Below are positions 61,536-64,000 of a stretch of DNA of 64,000 nt, piece after piece; the first letter of the stretch is position 1, and the number at the start of each line of letters is the position of its first letter. This DNA is from Haloarchaeobius sp. HME9146. Its GTDB lineage: Archaea > Halobacteriota > Halobacteria > Halobacteriales > Natrialbaceae. The notes under the pieces are model-generated. The model ran no database searches, was not told the DNA's origin, and saw only the letters and a program-made list of their open reading frames with translations. Position numbers and translations under genes: made by a program. Where the stretch lies: positions 620,001 to 684,000 of the forward strand of contig NZ_JAODVR010000001.1 in NCBI RefSeq assembly GCF_025399835.1. Direction: 5' to 3'.

Positions 61536-62174
61536 ATGACGCACACCAGAAGCACACCCGCGTCACAGAAGACGAACCTGCCCGTGCCCAGCGACGCCCA
61601 TCTCGACGAGCGGTCGCGTCGCGCACGCGAAGAACCGATGCTCGTCACCGCGTTCGGCGGCGACGTGTACGAGGTCGAGACCGAACCCGGTCATCGCTAC
61701 CTCGCGAACGTCGTGGCGGGCCGCTGCACCTGTCCGGACCACCTGTTCCGCGACGCGCGCTGTAAGCACCTCCGCCGGGTCGCCATCGAGATAACCGAAG
61801 GGCGAGTCCCGCCGCCGGGCCACGTCGCGGTCCCCTGCGCGGTCTGTTCCGAGGAGGTGTTCGTCCGCACCGCCTCTGCCGACCCGCATCTCTGCCCGCG
61901 CCACCGCTTCCAGCGCGGGGACGTGGCGCGCGACCGCGAGACCGGCGGGCTCGTCCTCGTCGTGGCGGTGTCGAACCGTCGCGCGGACGAGGTTCGGATT
62001 CCCAGCCAGGACTGCACGGTCGCCGAGTACGCCACCAACCGGGCGTACCCGGCGAGCGACCCGGTCGTGAGCGCGGTGTACCCGGCGGTCCGGGTCACGG
62101 GTGACGGGCCGGCCCCTGAGTCACTCCGCGTGTACTCGTTCCCCGTCTCGCGTCTCGTGCGGCCCGAATCCTGA
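61536..62174 (+). CDS. SWIM zinc-finger protein
   Basis: 212 residues. The SWIM motif CxCxnCxH is seen in RCTCPDHLFRDARCKHLRRVAI (about 64-85). A second Cys/His cluster follows (PCAVCSEEVF and HLCPRHRF), and then a C-terminal beta domain. SWIM domains bind DNA or proteins. No SWI2/SNF2 partner is adjacent. The N-terminal 30 residues are basic and probably flexible. Confidence 0.82.
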   Translation: MTHTRSTPASQKTNLPVPSDAHLDERSRRAREEPMLVTAFGGDVYEVETEPGHRYLANVVAGRCTCPDHLFRDARCKHLRRVAIEITEGRVPPPGHVAVPCAVCSEEVFVRTASADPHLCPRHRFQRGDVARDRETGGLVLVVAVSNRRADEVRIPSQDCTVAEYATNRAYPASDPVVSAVYPAVRVTGDGPAPESLRVYSFPVSRLVRPES

Positions 62175-62510
62175 CTGCAGACTGTTTCCAATTCGCACGA
62201 AAATACGGTCTGGAGCATGCCACCGCCGCGGCGGAGCCCGAGGAGAAGGCCACGAGTACTACTGCATCCCGCACGCCGCGGCCGGCATGGAAGGCACGAT
62301 AGTCGTCGAAGAGTAAGCACGACACCATCCCTGACCGCTGACGCTGCAACTGTCCTCCCACCTGCCGCTGTCGTCCCATCCTTTTTACCAGAAAACGCGG
62401 CCACCACCGGTGTGCCCCCACGAGCCACCGTCCGTGTGCCAGCGGTTGCGCGGTGAACACACGGACGGCCCGCGATCACCGCCTGTCCGCCAGGAGAGCA
62501 CCCAGCGACG
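62175..62510. other. Intergenic region with blue-copper remnant
   Basis: 336 bases between the SWIM gene and the convergent hjc gene. Besides the cupredoxin fragment at 62220-62316 nothing is recognised; the rest is GC-rich without a sensible frame. Confidence 0.5.
62220..62316 (+). pseudogene. C-terminal fragment of a halocyanin/plastocyanin-like gene
   Basis: The frame ending at TAA 62314-62316 reads EGHEYYCIPHAAAGMEGTIVVEE. This is the classic C-terminus of type 1 copper proteins, with the Cys, His and Met copper ligands correctly spaced. Upstream the frame shows no cupredoxin sequence and no signal peptide, so only about 30 codons of a gene of 130 or more remain. The fragment looks like the leftover of a deletion or rearrangement. 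Confidence 0.65.
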
Positions 62511-62939
62511 CTATTCGTCGTAGTCGGTCAGACTCCGCTTTCGCGGGCCGCCGACGAACTCCTCGAAGTCGGTCCCGTCAGCGAGTGCCGTCTCCTTCTT
62601 TACCCGGTAGTTGCCCCCGTCGGTGACGTACAGGTCGGCCGGATGGAAGAAGTACCAGTCCTCGCGGTCGAAACGCACGCCGACGCGCGCCTTCGCGCCG
62701 AAGTTCTGTGCGAAAAAGAGCAGCGCTTCGATCTCCTCTCCATCGAGGTAGATGGGCCGCCCCGATGACGACTTCGCCTCGATCGCGTAGAACACGTCGC
62801 CGTTGCCGGCGAGGACGTCGGGGAGCTCGCGCTCGGTCGCGCTGCCACTCGCCGGCGCACGCATGACCGCGAACCCGGCCTCGTCGAGCTTGTTGACGAG
62901 CTCGCGCTCCATGCGGTCACCCTTCCGGTTCGAACTCAT
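62511..62939 (-). CDS. hjc: Holliday junction resolvase Hjc
   Basis: 142 residues. [61 protein letters not shown] contains the PD-(D/E)xK nuclease core: Glu in the first helix, LPDVLA with Asp, and IEAKSS with Glu and Lys. Archaeal Hjc cuts four-way junctions symmetrically during recombination. The gene is convergent with the SWIM gene region. Start and length agree with the family. Confidence 0.94.
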   Translation of the reverse strand: MSSNRKGDRMERELVNKLDEAGFAVMRAPASGSATERELPDVLAGNGDVFYAIEAKSSSGRPIYLDGEEIEALLFFAQNFGAKARVGVRFDREDWYFFHPADLYVTDGGNYRVKKETALADGTDFEEFVGGPRKRSLTDYDE

Positions 62940-63004
62940 GTTCCCCTCTCGGAGACGGGGGATGATAAGTCGGGCGACCCGAGAATCGCGTTCAGGAACA
63001 GGAG

Positions 63005-64000
63005 TCAGTCGGCCGATTCCTCGTCGGTGTCGGCCTCGTCGGCCGTGTCCTCGCCACCGTCAGTTTCGGCTGTGGCTTCGACCGCCCCATCTTCGTCCGG
63101 CACGGCGTCGTCAGCACTCTCTGCCGCCACCTCGTTCGCGTCGGCCTCAGCCTCGCCGGAGTCGCTCTGGTCCTCGGTGGTCTCGGTCTGCGTGGTCGCC
63201 GAGGTCGCGCTCTCATCGCCGTCGGCGATGCCGCTGGCCAGCCCGCCCGGCTGGAGATACCACCAGCCGCCCAGGATGACCGCGCCGAGGACGAACGAGC
63301 TGAGCGCCAGCGATGCCGACCCGGTCGCCGCGAGGACGAACGAGAGCAGGACGCCGCCGGAGCCGAGCCCCAGCAACAGGAGCGCCCGGATGCTGTTGTC
63401 GACCCGCTGGACGATGACGTCGTCGACGGTCCGCTCGGTGACGTACTCGTCTTCGAGCAGGTCGTGGAGCGCCGTGACGTCGTCGTCGGTCGACTCCCGC
63501 AGGTCGGACATGTCCGATTCGAGGGTCGACTGCATCTCCGCCAGGTTCGCTTCCATGTCGTCGCGGAGGTCACCAGCCGCGGCCTCGCGTTCGCGCCGAA
63601 CCGCCTCGAGGTCGTTCTCGAAGTCCTTGCGGGCGTCCTCGACGGCCGCCGAGAGGTCGCTTCGCGCGTCCTCGATGGTCGATTCGAGGTCCGTTCTGAG
63701 TTCGTCGGTCGCCTTCTCGCGCTCCTCGCGGAGCGTCTCGAGGCCCTCGTCGAGAGTGTCGACGCGGTCTTCGAGGTCTCGGAGCGCCGCGGCCCGCGCG
63801 GCGAGGTCGTCGAGTCGCGCGAGATCGCGTTCGGCCTCGGCCAGTCCCCGGACCGTCGCGGAGCGATGGTCGAGCGCATCGACCTCCTCCGTGAGGGCCT
63901 CGAGGTCGTCGGCGCGAGCGGCGGCCTCGTCTAGCTCGGCCAGCCGGTCTTCGACGCCGTCGACGCGCGCGTCGGTCGCGGCGTCCGCGGCCAGCTGGTC
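63005..64000 (-). CDS. Coiled-coil membrane protein, 5' end outside the window
   Basis: The frame is open from the stop at 63005-63007 to the window edge, 331 codons, and the start is not included. The visible N-terminal part is a long coiled coil with heptad-like Leu/Val and many Asp/Glu/Arg ([18 protein letters not shown] ... [19 protein letters not shown], to about residue 170). Two hydrophobic helices follow ([20 protein letters not shown] and [19 protein letters not shown]), then a very acidic Asp/Glu/Thr tail. No family is recognised; a role in membrane organisation or chromosome handling is speculation. Confidence 0.75.
   Translation of the reverse strand, partial: DQLAADAATDARVDGVEDRLAELDEAAARADDLEALTEEVDALDHRSATVRGLAEAERDLARLDDLAARAAALRDLEDRVDTLDEGLETLREEREKATDELRTDLESTIEDARSDLSAAVEDARKDFENDLEAVRREREAAAGDLRDDMEANLAEMQSTLESDMSDLRESTDDDVTALHDLLEDEYVTERTVDDVIVQRVDNSIRALLLLGLGSGGVLLSFVLAATGSASLALSSFVLGAVILGGWWYLQPGGLASGIADGDESATSATTQTETTEDQSDSGEAEADANEVAAESADDAVPDEDGAVEATAETDGGEDTADEADTDEESAD

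Noticed and set aside
1-64000. tRNA or rRNA genes, CRISPR arrays, complete IS elements or prophage
   Set aside because: No cloverleaf or rRNA sequence, no regular repeat-spacer array, no transposase, and no phage structural gene was recognised by reading.

Overview
The window reads as a chromosomal segment of a halophilic archaeon (class Halobacteria). The evidence is high GC, acidic proteins, many genes whose start codon lies 20-35 nt after a TATA-like box (leaderless style), Tat-dependent lipoproteins with RR and LAGC motifs, two PGF-CTERM surface proteins, a fused double TatC, and archaeal replication proteins (Orc1/Cdc6, PCNA, PriL, Hjc). The genus cannot be fixed from the sequence alone. 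No rRNA, tRNA, CRISPR array or complete insertion sequence was recognised.

Left part (1-19 kb): mostly housekeeping. It holds an OsmC-like protein, an FMN reductase, an ATP-grasp protein, a GIY-YIG protein, two tiny conserved proteins, RpiA, a MacB-type ABC exporter pair, an SDR, a CPBP protease, Orc1/Cdc6, two DUF1059 proteins, a MutS2/MutS5-like ATPase, a phosphatase, and the two TatC proteins in divergent orientation. A PotA-like ATPase with an Lrp-type regulator lies back to back with a PotD-B-C-like importer (18-22 kb). Two crotonase-fold proteins and an ADP-forming acyl-CoA synthetase follow it.

Middle (26-43 kb): an aldolase, an RHH protein, a histidine kinase with a degenerate receiver, a TrmB-like effector domain, RlmE, and a surface region. 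The centre of that region is a tightly coupled three-gene operon (32719-40060). It encodes a 1653-residue secreted protein with PKD/CARDB-like modules and an alpha-2-macroglobulin-type thioester domain (PYGCVEQ), a secreted dockerin protein, and a cohesin protein with a PGF-CTERM anchor. It looks like a haloarchaeal cell-surface assembly and is the best candidate for an undescribed system here. PCNA and small membrane proteins follow.

Right part (43-57 kb): a complete LivJ-G-F-H-M type ABC importer, co-transcribed with a FabH/thiolase-fold protein and preceded by an HTH-10 regulator; then an acyl-CoA ligase/hydrolase operon and a MaoC hydratase gene. Three promoters in this block (for the binding protein, the hydrolase and MaoC) carry the same 17-bp element (GAGGTTGATATGTTAAC, two perfect copies and one 13/17 copy). 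Each lies 36-39 nt upstream of its start codon and in the same orientation. This points to one regulon for uptake and CoA-dependent processing of an unidentified acid.

The last 8 kb hold PriL, an iron-related group (P19-like lipoprotein, DyP-fold lipoprotein lacking the GxxDG aspartate, small membrane protein), a membrane protein/wHTH pair, a SWIM protein, a blue-copper gene remnant, Hjc, and a coiled-coil membrane protein cut by the window edge.
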